From assembly GCA_019914995.1 (NCBI GenBank), contig CM034127.1, positions 4,216,001 through 4,280,000 of the forward strand: a stretch of 64,000 nucleotides of DNA, read 5' to 3'. Of this stretch, positions 11,901 through 24,489 are shown one piece after another. The notes under the pieces are model-generated. The model ran no database searches, was not told the origin of the DNA, and saw only the letters and a list, made by a program, of their open reading frames with translations. Made by a program: the position numbers and the translations under genes. The DNA is from Acanthochlamys bracteata. Its lineage: Eukaryota > Streptophyta > Magnoliopsida > Pandanales > Velloziaceae. The stretch's first letter is position 1, and the number at the start of each line of letters is the position of its first letter.

Positions 11901-14900
11901 TCTAAAAGATTTCAACTTTCTATATTGGTAAATGTCTTTGAGACTTTTCCATCTTTCAAATTATTTGCTTTTAGGAAACTGGAACCATCTACACCCATCA
12001 TCAGAAGACGGTGATTGTTGATGCAGATGCTGGTAACTACAGGAGAAAAATCATAGCTTTTGTTGGTGGGTTGGATCTTTGTGGTGGACGATATGATATT
12101 CCTACACACTCTTTATTTAGGACATTACAGACATTGCACAAGGATGATTTCCACAATCCTAATTTTGCGGTATTTCTCAGACTTATATACAGTTGGTGTT
12201 GTTTTCCATGTTGTCTGTTTGGGCAGTGAAAATTGTTTAAAAAACAAGCTGCAAAATGTCAAAAATATTTGTGGTCTTCTTGTCAACTACCAAGACAAGG
12301 TCATTCCAGAAAGTAGAACTGGTGATTATTTCTGTGCATTGTCTCTCCATGATAATAATGGGTGGATTCTCTGGTCTCGTGAAATCTCTTTCTTGCTAGA
12401 ACATGTTGAGTACTGCAAGATTTGTGCATCAAAACTGACTTGAATTCCTAAAGGGAAAAAAAGAAAAAGTTTTAACATATTGATATAGTAATTCATACAT
12501 CGTTACTGAATGGAATTTTACACAGAATTACGTAATTCATTTTGCAATTTATTATGTTACATTCTTCCAGGTACCTGACGTGAATGGACCAAGAGAACCT
12601 TGGCACGATCTGCACTCTAAAATAGATGGTCCAGCAGCTTATGATGTTCTAACAAATTTTGAGGAGCGTTGGTTGAAGGCTTCAAAACGTCATGGTATTA
12701 AAAAATTGAAGAAAACTGAGGATTCCTTGTTAAGATTAGAGAGAATTCCAGAAATCATTGGGTTGAATGATGTACTACATTTAAATTATAATGATAATGA
12801 TCCTGAAACATGGCATGCGCAGGTAAATTACTTCTATGTCTTCTAACATTGTGGCTTCTCATGGTTTCATATCTACATTCTATTTTCCATCTTTGTCATT
12901 CTTCTTACCTCTGCAATCAACTCAGATTTTTCGCTCAATTGATTCAAATTCTGTAAAAGGTTTCCCCAAAGATCCAAAAGATGCAACTAGCAAGGCAAGT
13001 TAAAGATCGTCATTTTCTCCTTATGGAATGTTCAGAAGAATGTCAAAATCACTTTTCTATGTCTTAGCAGAGCCTCGTCTGCGGAAAGAATGTTTTGATC
13101 GACATGAGCATACATACTGCATATGTTAAAGCAATTCGGTCTGCACAACACTTCATTTACATCGAGAACCAGTATTTTCTTGGGTCCTCATTTAATTGGG
13201 ATACAAATAAAGATTTAGGTATGGTCTTGCAACATGCTAATTTTTTCCTTAAATGTGTTAGTCTTACAAGGAAAATATGAATATTAATCTGGCCTTTTTA
13301 GTTTAATAGATTATGATCAGAAACATCAAGTTATTGAGAATGTTAATATGTGATGAAATAATTATTTGACACAAATTTTGATGTCCATGGAGGAAATTAT
13401 AGGCATTTCAAGCAAATAAGTTTGTTGAATGCTACGATTCACAAGGATTCTACAAGGGTACTGCATATTAATTCACTATCTGTATTTGCAGACATGGTGG
13501 TTAGAAACAACTTTTGTCTTGAAAGTGGCCCTGGTGGAAGGCCTTAAAGTGTAAAGTGATGAATTGGACCTGGATTAATATAATAGATTGGAGATGATCA
13601 TTGAACATCCTTTTTTGAAAAATGAAAATATATTTGTCTTCATCAAACTTCTATATGCACTTCCAGTTATTTGACTAATCACATACTCAAACCAGGTCAA
13701 TAACATCTACTGTTTGGCTCCACTTGATGCTTAACAGAATGTCTAGCCTTTTGACTGAATTTTTTAGTAAGTAGGCTTCAATTATCATATTATTTTAAGA
13801 AACAGTTGGCATGTCTCTTAGCTGACATTGGACATGGATATCATGTTAGCAAGAGTATACTTGGAATGTGTTCAAACTGTAAATAGATGTCTTGCTACCC
13901 TGGTTATGATTTTGGCATTGACATGTGCACGCTGAACATGTGATAGTAAGTCACTTTTGGTGAGCAAGCCTTTTTGGTTCAAATATTGTTCCTTAATTTT
14001 ACGTGGATGCTGAATACATGCATGCTATTGTAGGTGCTAATAATTTGATACCAATGGAAATAGCTCTGAAAATTGCCAAGAAGATCAAAGCAAATGAAAG
14101 GTTTTCAGTGTACATCGTTATTCCAATGTGGCCAGAGGGGAATCCAACAGGTGCTGCTACACAAAGGATACTTTTTTGGCAGGTTAGTTATCTAGAGTTA
14201 TGTGCACTAACTACAAACATTGAGTTGTTTCTCTACGGATTAATTTCGTGAATGTTCATGTGAATAATCCTCCAGTTCTTATTTCTGAATCTCTAGAGAT
14301 TTTTTATGAAAGCTGTTTTATGAATCTTATGTTTTTGTTAGTAACAATTTATTTGAACTGCAAGTGCACATTAGTTTATTGATTAAGACCCAACTTCCAT
14401 CAAACCAAAATTGTGAAATTAACTAATCGATTCTGATAATTGCTACTGAATATTCAGTTAAATAGTCCTGTAGGAACCTTGCTCAGCAGTAAGGATTTGA
14501 CATTAAAGAAAAATTGGCAGAGGACTGGATTTTGTTTGGGCAAAGATGCAACTTAAGTTGAATGGTAAATTTCTGCAAAGATCTAGGGTTCTTAAATCTT
14601 AACCAACTCTGACAAATATAAGTGGAGTGAGGAAACGTATTCTTACTGACCTAAGCACTTTTAGTCATAGATTGCGGAACTTTACTTGAAAGGACCACAT
14701 GATATGGTAATAAATGGTTCAAGACTCATTACTTCTGTATGCATTCTAGTAATTTGTATGAAACCTGCTTGAAGTTGTATTAAATTTGCAAAATTTTCAA
14801 GTATCCATGAAATCTTTATTTTATGATTTTTTTAAAAAGTATGCATAACTTGGTTTCATCATGGAGTGCTTCAGAAAATCAGAAGTTCTTAGTTCCATCA

Positions 14901-17395
14901 TATCACTTTATGCCCTTCAGTTTTCTCCATGATTCTTGAAATGTGTGCCAAGAATGACATCAACATTCATAAAGTTGAAAGAAAATTATAACTTAAGCTG
15001 GAGAGATGCTGTTGCTATTAGTGCTCCAATTAGTAGTTGTGTATCACTTTCTACATAAAGTACATAAATAGGCAAATTTGGTATGGATTTGTTCCTCTTC
15101 TTTGCAGAAAAAGACTATGCAGATGATGTATGAGACAATTTACAAGGCATTAAAGGAAGCAGGTCTTGAAAATTCATATGAACCACAAGACTATTTAAAC
15201 TTTTTCTGCCTTGGAAACCGTGAGGTGCCAGATCCAAATGACATTCCAAGTAGGAACGTGAATCCCTCTGCAGAGAATTCTCCCAGTGTATGTACCCCTT
15301 CTATTTTGCTCAGTTAATTTTGTGCTTTGTTGTTTATATGATACTAGTTGGCTCTCTTTTATTATAAAGATTTTCAAGTCATTTTAGTCCTGTTACAAAA
15401 CAATGCACAACTTGTTTCCATTTGACTATGTATATAGAAACTTCATTTTGTTGAATCTTGGTCACATAATTGCATCATACCATTTTGGAAACCATTATGT
15501 AAGTTTCCAACTGCTACTTTGATTGCATATAGAGCACTTTAACTAATGCATAGCTATTAAAAATGAAATTATAGGACAGCAAGGGTTCGAGGCTAATGAC
15601 AAAGTGCAAGTTGTAAGAGAGACAAATAGAGGATATGGCCTAGTTCACTAAGCAACCTATTTCTTTCTTCCTTTACCTGTTTATGGACATCCTCTTGTCT
15701 GATTAGTTTATACACATGGGAGGATCCATTCAATCGACTTCAACTAGGAGGTATAATTCTTGTTATTGCTGTTGCTGATTTTTGTTGATTGGATTTGTTT
15801 GATGGATAAATTTTTTAAAGTTCATCAGTAGTGCAGCTACAGCTTTTTATCCGAAGCGCTGCCGTTTTACTAGTCATGGAAAATAATTCTTCTGCTGGTG
15901 GTGTTGATTGAATTAGTTGGTGAAAAAAATCGTTCAATTTAGATACATGACAATTTTCTTAGAAACAAACATCAATTCACCAGATATTTTTGAGCAAGTG
16001 CAGCTAATTCATTTTATTAAAGTAGTGCTCTTGTGCAATCATGGAAGGATATAAGTCTTTTTAACATTTATTGTTGTCTTAGGGAGTCTTTTCTTCCAGC
16101 TTTCAGAATCTGTATAGGAAAGTGGGTTGTACTTTCAATTTGTATTATTTTTGTGGTACAATGTTAAGTGAGGGAACTCCTTGTATTATATCTTGCTTAC
16201 AAATTAACATTTATTTTGATCTTCTTAGGCACTTGCAAGGAAAAATAGGCGATTCATGATATATGTTCATTCTAAAGGTATGATTGTTGATGACGAATAC
16301 TTGATTGTTGGATCCGCAAATATCAATCAAAGATCTTTGGAAGGAACAAGGGACACAGAGATTGCAGTTGGTGCATATCAGCCACAGCATACATGGGCAA
16401 GGAAACTTTCTGGTCCAAGAGGACAGGTAGGCGCTTTAGTCATCTGTACATGAGTTCAGGAAGCTTACCTTATGATGGATGCTAGTTGTTGGGTTTTAAG
16501 ATTCTTTTGCAATTATCTTTTCGGCATTGTTTGGCATTTCTCACCGTGACTTATTTTATTTCCTTTTCAGCTTTTCGTTTTCCAAAAACCTTCTATATTA
16601 CTCTAGAAATTCTTTTTTTAAGAATGTGGAAGGCATGGTTGAATTGTATATCACAGAATCATTATATGTATAATTTTTTTTAACTAAAAAAAGAAATTTC
16701 GTTTTCCAAGAAACCCCACCAAAATCTCCTATTCATCAGAAGCTTCTTATTTTAAGCAAATCCCAAAATGACCCTGATTATGCATACTTGTCTCCATTAT
16801 ACACAAACCTAAGAAGCATTCTGAAGCACTTCATGGTAATGTTCGTGCAAAGCGATCGTAAGCGTAGACAATGCATAAGTATATTAAAGTGCATATATGA
16901 CAGGTGAACATAGGTGTCCAAGATGAAGACTTGAAATTAAGGAATTGGCTTTACTATGTGCTAGAAAAAATTCTCTGTTACGAGAACCATATTAAAGTAA
17001 GGTGAACCTCTAGTTTGTCCTAATAGTTGTTGTAAAAGATGCAATGATTATGACTATGCATTGTAAAGGTAATGCTTACTGATTGGAAATAAAATGTGTA
17101 GATACATGGATATCGATTATCCCTGTGGGCTGAGCATATTGGTTTTCTTGAGGATGTCTTCTATCATCCAGAGAGCCTCAACTGCATGAGAAGAGTCCGT
17201 GCGCTAGGGGAATTCAACTGGAAACAGTATGTAGCTGATGAGATAACAGAGATGAGGGGTCACCTATTGAAATACCCTGTAGATGTTGACAGAAAGGGGA
17301 AGGTGGGGCCTCTTCCAGGATGTGCAACATTCCCTGATATTGGAGGAAGCATTTGCGGAACATTCTTAGCCATCCAAGAAAACCTGACAATATGA
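8972..17395 (+). CDS. PLDBETA1: Phospholipase D, beta type (C2-PLD)
   Basis: Ten exons: 8972-10474, 11170-11286, 11975-12169, 12571-12822, 12926-12994, 13071-13218, 14034-14182, 15108-15287, 16229-16426, 17102-17395, giving 1034 aa. Residues 1-200 are Pro/Tyr/His-rich (for example [13 protein letters not shown]), the extension typical of beta PLDs. A C2 domain (about 215-365) is followed by the two catalytic HxKxxxxD motifs: [10 protein letters not shown] (His549, Lys551, Asp556) and [10 protein letters not shown] (His885, Lys887, Asp892), the second followed by GSANINQRS. The enzyme hydrolyses membrane phospholipids to phosphatidic acid; beta forms are known to need calcium and PIP2. All frames join cleanly. 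Intron 5 (12995-13070) uses a GC donor (AAG|GCAAGT). Beta1 versus beta2 is not resolved. Confidence 0.95.
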
Positions 17396-18353
17396 GTTGT
17401 TCTTGAAGAATTGATATGAGTAAGTGTACTATCAGAGGCGTTGATGAATCAGAATTTAGTATGAATGGTCTTGAAGAATTTTGCTCTTACTCAAAATTCG
17501 GAAGCAAGATAGAATTGAATTATTCATTCCGTGGTGAATATGTCGTACTATTGATGCTGTACAGCTAGTATCACACGGTTCACCTTCAATGGGCACAGCA
17601 TTCTGTAAAGTATGATTTTGTATTCATATGTAAAATAAATTGTCTTTCTTTTTTTGTTTTTTGAGTGTGTAGTTTGTGCCTTTCCGACATTTACACAGAT
17701 GAAATACGTTGAATAAGCAAATTTATTCATGTATTATCTTTAACCTCCTATAATTTGTATTAGTTTTCTTCTATGGTGGTTGTTCGCTGTTATCATATTA
17801 CTAGCTCCAGAATGTTATGTCGGCTCTTTAATTTCCTGCTGTCTTTTTAAATTTTTCATTGGACGTTCACCTAGATCTTGTTTCAAAGAACTTACAGTGT
17901 CAGTGGGTACCCATGTCGCCCTCTTTCTTTTAAATGTTTCTTATTGTTAGGTGTTGTAAAACAATGCTCTAAGTTGTTGCGACGGTTATTTTGGAGTAAA
18001 TCAGAAGTGATTTTTAAAAATAAAATTAAAATTAAAATTAAAATTAAAAATATTTAATAAAAATAAATTTTTATATTTATTTTATATTATAAATAATTTT
18101 AAATTAAATTTTAAAAAATAATTTTATTAGAAATAATTTATTTTTATTTTTAATTTATTTGATATTAAAAATAAATTTAAAAAAGATGATTTGGAGGGAT
18201 CGGTAAACAAACCCTACGCAGCTGCAATGCCTTTTGGGTCGAACAAAGACGACAGAAACCGGCCCATTCCCCTTCTCTTCTGGTCCCTTTGTTTTCCTCA
18301 TTCAGTAGCACAACAACGTTGATTGAGAAAACGTAAAAGAAAAAAAATAAAAA
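17396..18353. other. PLD 3' region, AT-rich spacer, promoter of the oxygenase gene
   Basis: About 17396-17900 is probably the PLD 3' untranslated and termination region. About 18000-18190 is low-complexity, including tandem AAAATT units near 18014-18050. About 18190-18353 is less AT-rich and should hold the promoter and leader of the downstream oxygenase gene. No other gene was recognised. Confidence 0.5.
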
Positions 18354-20153
18354 ATGGCAACTGAGAATAACACGAAGAAATCAAAAGAGAAATCGAACAA
18401 GAAGAGATGCAGAGCTGATGGGAACAAACCCGCGTGGCCATTGATCAAGCCTAAGAAAGACCTCCGCATCAATCAAATCAAGGGCAATCTTCTCTTCACG
18501 GTACTCTCCTCTGTTCTTCCTTTTGATTTCGTGCTGGAATTGGTTGGTACCTGTTAATCAAGTGCCATAATCATTGAAAATTTGCGAGAAGAAGTAACGT
18601 GTAGTCTACGATTCGTTTATTCTTCAGTATGTTGTCAGAGTTAGCTTTCGCCAAATCTTCTCGGTTTTTCCCTGTTCATCTTTGTTGGCATTGTTTCTGC
18701 GGCGTATTTTTTCACAAGGGATGTTGATAAAACAAGAGTTGAGCTAGATATAGTAATTTTCAATAATTAATTTTTACTGATCTGTTTTTGTTTGTGTATG
18801 TAAGCTTCACACGTTAAAATTGTTTTAGAGCAAACTGGCAAGTTAGGATAGACCTTAATGTGATGCAGTTAATAAAGAAAGTTGTTTCAACATAAAATAG
18901 GCCACAAAAATTGGATGAATACCCTTGCAAACTGTCTAAATGAAAAGATTTGTCACTGTGGGTTTCTATTGTGCAGATTTGAAGTAGAATGTTGTGCAGA
19001 TCCCTTACTAGTTTTAATTTATGCAGGTAAAATAAGACCCCCTTTACAAAAATTGCATACATTATTTCCTGTGTACATAAAGTAAGTGTAAGGACCTCCC
19101 TCTTGCTAGTTTTTAGTGGGCAGTTACATATTATTTCCTGTATACCTAAAAATTGTGTAGAGACCCCTTTGCCGGTTTGCAGTTGCATATTATTTACTTT
19201 GCTAGCAATTTCTTCTGCCTAACATACTAAAATCTTTCAGGTACCTAGTTTCTTAACAACTTCTGAAGCCAAAGCTTTCATTGATACAGCAGAGTCTGTA
19301 GGCTTTACGCATCAAGGGAGTTTAGGTCCAGCAAAGGGTGAGGCTTATAGAGACAATGATCGAATTTCATGGAGTGACAGTGCTCTTGCTGAGTTGCTTT
19401 GGGAATCAGGTCTCAAAGGAATATTTACTAATATCAGGCTCCAAGAGTCGACTGCTGTTGGGCTAAACCCAAATATTAGATTCTACAGGTGCCATCTTAT
19501 ATGTCATAGCACTAGACGTCTTGTTTATCATTGACTTAGCATATATGGACTCGGTAATTTTGGCCAATATATATTCAGCGATGACTCAAAAAAAGTTGCG
19601 CATATACACTTGGCTGAGCTCTAAGTGTCAAACTTAACACGATGACCTGTGCAGAAAGTGGAACTATAGTCATATCATTTATGTCTAGAATCAGAGGTTG
19701 CTACCTCAAGCCCAAGGGATAATCAGTTACTTTATGGATTGCTTGCTTGTGCAGGTATAAGGTGGGACAGAAGTTTGGCCGGCATATTGATGAGAGTGTT
19801 GATCTTGGAAATGGACGCAGAACAGAGTACACTCTCTTGGTATATCTAAGTGGAAACCCAGGGTCCAAAATGAAGAATGATTCTGAGTCCTTGGTTGGAG
19901 GAGAGACGGTTTTCTATGATCACAGAGGAAGAGTCGTAGCTGAAGTAATGTTTTGGGCTCAATGTGCAAGTTTGATGTGAGCATCTTAGTGACTTATCTA
20001 ATTGCCAAGTTTAATCATGTTATCTAACAGGTTGCTCCGGTTGAAGGAATGGCTCTTCTCCATATTCACGGAGATGAATGTATGCTGCATGAAGCTCGTG
20101 TTGTCACCAGAAACATAAAATATGTCTTGCGTTCTGATGTGGTCTTTGCCTGA
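18354..20153 (+). CDS. 2OG-Fe(II) oxygenase, prolyl 4-hydroxylase-like
   Basis: Four exons: 18354-18500, 19241-19488, 19755-19944, 20031-20153, giving 235 aa. The start MATENNTKKSKEK is a basic, Lys-rich N-terminus with no signal peptide or membrane segment, unlike ER collagen-type P4Hs. The core shows FGRHIDES (iron ligands His142 and Asp144) and CMLHEARVVTRNIK, giving the distal iron ligand His215 with Lys225 ten residues later. That spacing is the P4H-type 2-oxoglutarate site. GGETVFYDHRG is also typical of the P4Hc domain. The protein is inferred to be a soluble dioxygenase using 2-oxoglutarate and oxygen; the substrate cannot be told from sequence. Frames agree at all three junctions (V|PSF, FYR|YKVG, VAE|VAP). 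Confidence 0.88.
19020..19210. repeat. Degenerate minisatellite in intron 1 of the oxygenase gene
   Basis: A unit of about 60-70 bp occurs two to three times. Each copy has GCATACATTATTTCCTGT or a close form such as GTTACATATTATTTCCTGTA or GTTGCATATTATTTACTTT, followed by AAGGACCTCCCT or AGAGACCCCTTT. The last copy is truncated. The copies have diverged. Confidence 0.55.
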
Positions 20154-21111
20154 TTCTAAACCTTATAAGGTTAGGCTCTTCTTTTCCTTTGTGCCTGCAA
20201 TAGTAATTGTTAGCTTACCTCAAGTTCAATTTCCAGCTTATATATTTCAATGGAGGTCTTCTGGTTCCACAGAAAGCTAACTGGAGTCAAAGAGATATAT
20301 CTCTATTTTTTCCCTCTCTTGCGGAAGCATAGGCATTGAGACATTATAACATTTGGTGTTTGTTGAAGCTTTGAGCATTTGTTCTTACATCTTCATTAAG
20401 AGTTTCAACTCTACTGTTGTAACATGTCCGGGATTAACATGTACAAAATGTTAACACTGGCTGAACAGGAATTAACACTTTACATACCTTGGTGAAACGA
20501 GAGAACTTTTGATTACAGGAAATCCACTTTTTTCTGAAGATTCCCATTCTGCTTTGTGAATTTCCGTTTAAATATTGAATTTATTACTTCAACTTTTTTT
20601 TGTTGTGAAGTGGGAAGGTCTACTAAATTCGGGATGCAGCCCTCTTCAGTATCCTCTCTCTCTTTATTAAGCTAGAGCTTGTCGAAAGGGTCCTGTTTAA
20701 TAAACCGTTATGCATGCGTGGGTGTAGAAATTCAGCTTCCAGATATAGTCATCCGGCAACGTTTCTTTCTCTAAATATATGCGTAATATGGATTCGATTG
20801 CTTTTGGTAGCTAATTCATGCAGCTCTCATTAGCTGATATCAATCCCCGTAGCCGGTCTTAGAAAATAGGATTGCGTCAAATAAGTAAGAATTTGATATT
20901 TCTGTTTTATAAAATACCATCTCTAGAAACTTGTGCCAAAGAAGTCGAACACCAAGCACCCCTCCCTCCCTCGGAAGAATTTCACGGTGAAGAGCAAGCT
21001 AAAGAGATAGTTGCTCGTTGTAGCATGAATTGGATACAACTAAGTTGAAGAAATGCCTTTTAGGGTTTCGCTAGTGAAGTACGTTTTCAAGACAAATCAG
21101 AAGACATTCCT
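20154..21111. other. 3' region of the oxygenase gene and spacer
   Basis: Nothing coding was recognised. The first few hundred bases are likely the oxygenase 3' untranslated region. The remainder, up to the MITE target site at 21112, has no supported feature. Confidence 0.4.
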
Positions 21112-21114
21112 TTA

Positions 21115-21405
21115 GGGCGTGTTTCAAATGCTCTGAATTTTGTAAAAATAAAAAATAAATAATCAATTTTTTTCAAAACTAAAATAAAATTAAAATTTAG
21201 TATTTGTGTTTTAATAAATTTTAAAAATATGTTAAAAATTAAAAAATATAATTGTATTAAAAATTGTGCAAATAAAAAAATTAAAATTAAAATTTCGCAT
21301 GTGAAAATAAAATTCCGAATTTTTTGTGTAATTGAAATATATGAACTGTTCGAAACTCTAAATTTGACGGAAAAAAATAGAGTTCCGGACGTTTGAAACA
21401 TGCCC
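21115..21405. mobile_element. Complete Tourist-like MITE, type A, 291 bp
   Basis: TTA target duplications sit at 21112-21114 and 21406-21408. The left end GGGCGTGTTTCAAATG and the right end CGTTTGAAACATGCCC form a terminal inverted repeat of about 16 bp with few mismatches. The element is AT-rich and non-coding. It is the best preserved type A copy in the window; others lie at 7460-7740 and 24490-25073. Confidence 0.88.
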
Positions 21406-21408
21406 TTA

Positions 21409-22620
21409 CTGAACGATGATAATAATTGCGTGTTCTTCATTCCTCATCTCCTCTTATGTTGTATTCATTATGTTACATTGGAATAAAAATAAGTATTATC
21501 TAACCACAAACACACAATGCCTCCAATTATGTTAGACTAAAAAACACCATGCATAATGACATGAATCTCATGGACTTCATCTTTTTCCTGTAACTCACAA
21601 AACATATGAATACAGAAAGGGATTTCCCATTCAATTGAAGATGATGACAACAGGAGTAGCTCACCTTCTTGAATGTCTAGAGCATCAAATATAAATAGCT
21701 TTACTTTTTCTTGTAACTCACAAAACAATATGAATACAGAACAAAGGGATTTCTAATTCAATTGAAGATGATGACAACAGGAGTAGCTCACCTTCTTGAA
21801 TATCTAGAGCATCAAATATAAATAGCTTTACTGTAACTGCTACCGGGCACCACATGCTGCATTCCTTCAGAATGGCTCTACTAGTGAGAGATACTTATGT
21901 GTTTCACTTCCAAGCCAAGGGAGATGGAAGTTTCAGGTCCAAAGTTTTAGGACTCATATGCTTGACATCGAGGAAGGACGAATGTCTATCAGACAAACGG
22001 AGGCATCACAAAGGTATTGCACCTGCAGGCAAGAGCATTCTCAAATGCCCAAAAAGTTAAGAAGCACAAATGAACATGAATTCTTTAGCCTGCCCAAATG
22101 CACCGATGAGTCATTTACATCCCCCTTTTCCCATGAGATTGTTGCTACCAAGCATGACGAACTTGTCTTCTTGACCAGCCTCTGCTTCGAAGTTCAAACT
22201 ACAACGGAAACAACTCTATATGGTAAGTTTTAAACAGGTAGGTATTACATTTGCCATAAACTTGAAGCCTCAGCTAATAAAACAAGTAACGTTATGACTG
22301 CAACCCATGATGGTCATGCTTTCACATAGTCAGTGCAAACAATCAGAGCACCATGTCCGTATCGAACAAGGAGTTATTACATGAATTATTCATAAGCACT
22401 ATCTCTAAGTTAATAGAGAGACTATTTAAGAAAAGATTTGATTAGTATGGGAGTTCAATGTGGTGAGAACAACTATTTCGCAAATTAAAACAGTCGCTAA
22501 AAGCTATACAAGCTAAAGAGATTTCTTGACAATCACGATGACAGATGACAGAGAAGGTGCAACCCATCAAAGTTACATAAGCTACAAGTTAAATAACAGT
22601 ATTGTCAGTTGCATAAACAA
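21409..22620. other. Unassigned region downstream of the ataxin-10 homolog
   Basis: It contains the tandem duplication at 21581-21832 and two medium-length open frames on the plus strand (about 21854-22060 and 21958-22233) whose products I do not recognise. The stretch is less AT-rich than the surrounding spacers. It could be 3' untranslated sequence of the minus-strand ataxin-10 gene, because a good splice donor lies just after that gene's stop codon, or it could be relic coding DNA. I cannot decide. Confidence 0.35.
21581..21832. repeat. Two-copy tandem duplication, about 123-128 bp unit
   Basis: Copy 1 is about 21581-21703 and copy 2 about 21704-21832. Both run from TTTTTC(C/T)TGTAACTCACAA through GAAGATGATGACAACAGGAG and CTCACCTTCTTGAAT to CATCAAATATAAATAGCTTT. 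They differ by a few substitutions and a small insertion, so the duplication is fairly recent. Confidence 0.92.
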
Positions 22621-22636
22621 CAGTATCTTACCTTGC

Positions 22637-24235
22637 CTAGGACATGTTGACAAGCTTTGGATGACCACTATTCTCATCCATTTCCACCCTTAGTCCCAAG
22701 TTTGAAACATTTGGCGTGTCAACAGCTCCTTGAAGCCTAAGTTCAGCAACTTCTTTCTGGTTCTCCTCATTACCTTCTAATAGATTCCTTACTGCCATTA
22801 TGCCCCATTCCCGTAAGTATGGGTTATCTTCATCAACAATGCACTGTTGTAACAACAGTAATATACCATCACACTTTCTGATTTCATCTTGCACATGCTT
22901 CCTTCTGTGTGTGCAATTGCCGAGGACAGCTGCCACATCTCTCCGGAAACCTCTGTAGGGGCATAACTTCACAGGATCAGGCACTTCAGGCAAAGATTCC
23001 TTGTTCTTTCCCTGTAATATAGACTTCCTAACAATTGCTGGAGGTCCTAGATCACGCAAAAAACCTAAAAGAAGCTCCACAATGCCTCCCCTTAACATGT
23101 AATCTATAGAAACTTCCAGATCATCACAACACTCCCATGCACATATTTCCTTTATGATAGTGAGTGCATAGCCAAGAACATCAACCTGTGGTAACCCAGT
23201 AGGAAGAGCTCTTTGTAATTTACAAGAAAAATCCACAGCAGCCGTAGCATCCTTTAGGATATCAAATACTTCAATCACAAAATTAGAGGAAATAGTGACT
23301 TCTTTAGGCCGCTCTGACAAGCACTTTGAAAGAATACCCAAGAAAAAGGCCTGGTACTTAGTCAATGGACCATCACTATCTGAATCGTGTAGATACCCTA
23401 GTTCTAAAAACAAGTCCATGAAGTGGGACTTCTGTATACAAGCTTTAGAAATTAGCCATTCAAACCACTCTTCCTGGTATCCAACTGCATAGCAAAGTAG
23501 AATACAACCCTTTACTTGTTTTAAACACTCATCATTTAATCGAGTAAGAAATTTCATTAACAAGCAACATTTACTTAAATATCATATGCAGTAAATCAAT
23601 CTCTATGAACTAGCTACATAAATCTTCCCAAATCCATCAAGCAAGTAACAGTAAATGAAAAGTTTAATAAATTTCAAATGAATGATAGAATTACCAGTTG
23701 AAGCTGTAACGAAAATCTCCTTCACTATATCAATCCCAGAAAGACCACCGCAAATTTCCTCCAACCTAGCCTTGCCCTGTTCACCACCAGAGCAGCACGT
23801 ATCAATCACCATACAAAGCACACCACAAACACCCGCGTCCCTCACATGCGCCATCTGCATGAACCAGTTAGGAAACATAACCTTCCAGACCGCCTCCTTC
23901 TGCTTCTCCCCAGCCATAGCAACGTTCCCCAACACCTGAAGCGCCACTTTCTCTATCTGCAGAGTCAATCTTGACCTTTCGTTGTAGATAGAGTTCAAGA
24001 TCGTTTCTGGACCGTTAAGATCGATGAATGAGTTCTGGAAAGTAGCGTCCCCAGCACAGAGGTTGCGGATGAGGCGGAGGAGGAGGAGAAGTAGAGAAGG
24101 TGAAGATGAAGGAAGGCAGCGGATGAGAGAAGGAAGGACATCGGTGGTTGCCAGATGTGCTCGGCCCTCTGGCGTTCTAGAAGATTCGAGAAGAGTTTCG
24201 TAATTTTCTTCGAAGAGATTACCAACGGTTGCCAT
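22637..24235 (-). CDS. ATXN10: Ataxin-10 homolog (armadillo-like repeat protein)
   Basis: Two exons on the minus strand, 24235-23695 and 23484-22637, giving 462 aa. The N-terminal exon is Leu-rich armadillo-like helices (DVLPSLIRCLP, LRLIRNLCAGD). The C-terminal part carries the Atx10 domain signature: CPYRGFRRDVAAVLGNCTHR, then RRKHVQDEIRKCDGILLLLQ, then DEDNPYLREWGIMAVRNLLE. I chose the acceptor TATGCAG at 23485-23491 because it restores the junction ...TAST|VGYQEEW in frame; upstream AG sites give foreign residues. The length fits the family. Human ataxin-10 is a cytoplasmic protein linked to neuron survival and cytokinesis; the plant role is poorly defined. A consensus donor (AAG|GTAAGA) starts 5 nt after the stop codon, suggesting a 3' untranslated intron or an alternative end. 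Confidence 0.9.
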
Positions 24236-24489
24236 TCGAGGAGAGAGAGAGATTCGGTGCTCTGTTGTTAAGCAAGCAACTCGTGAAGCTTTGCTTGGTT
24301 TTAGTAATGGCTGGCGAGCTCGATTTGGGCTTGGCCATGGGCATGGGCTAGGCTTGGTTTAGGTAGATCGAGCCCATGCTGTGATGAAGTCTTGCAAATG
24401 TTTAATAAAATTTGACGGACCTTCCTTCCCGATTCAACAGATCATCCGGGGATACTCCAATCGATAAATAAGTTCTACTTTTTAACTTA

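Noticed and set aside
11912..12443. Overlapping open frames in the PLD gene between 11.9 and 12.4 kb
   Set aside because: They mix PLD exon 3 (11975-12169) with flanking intron in wrong frames. The exon in its own frame carries the first HKD motif.
23515..23563. Upstream extension of ataxin-10 exon 2 (MKFLTRLNDECLKQV)
   Set aside because: Open but not family-like. The acceptor TATGCAG at 23485 gives the conserved TAST|VGYQEEW junction in frame.
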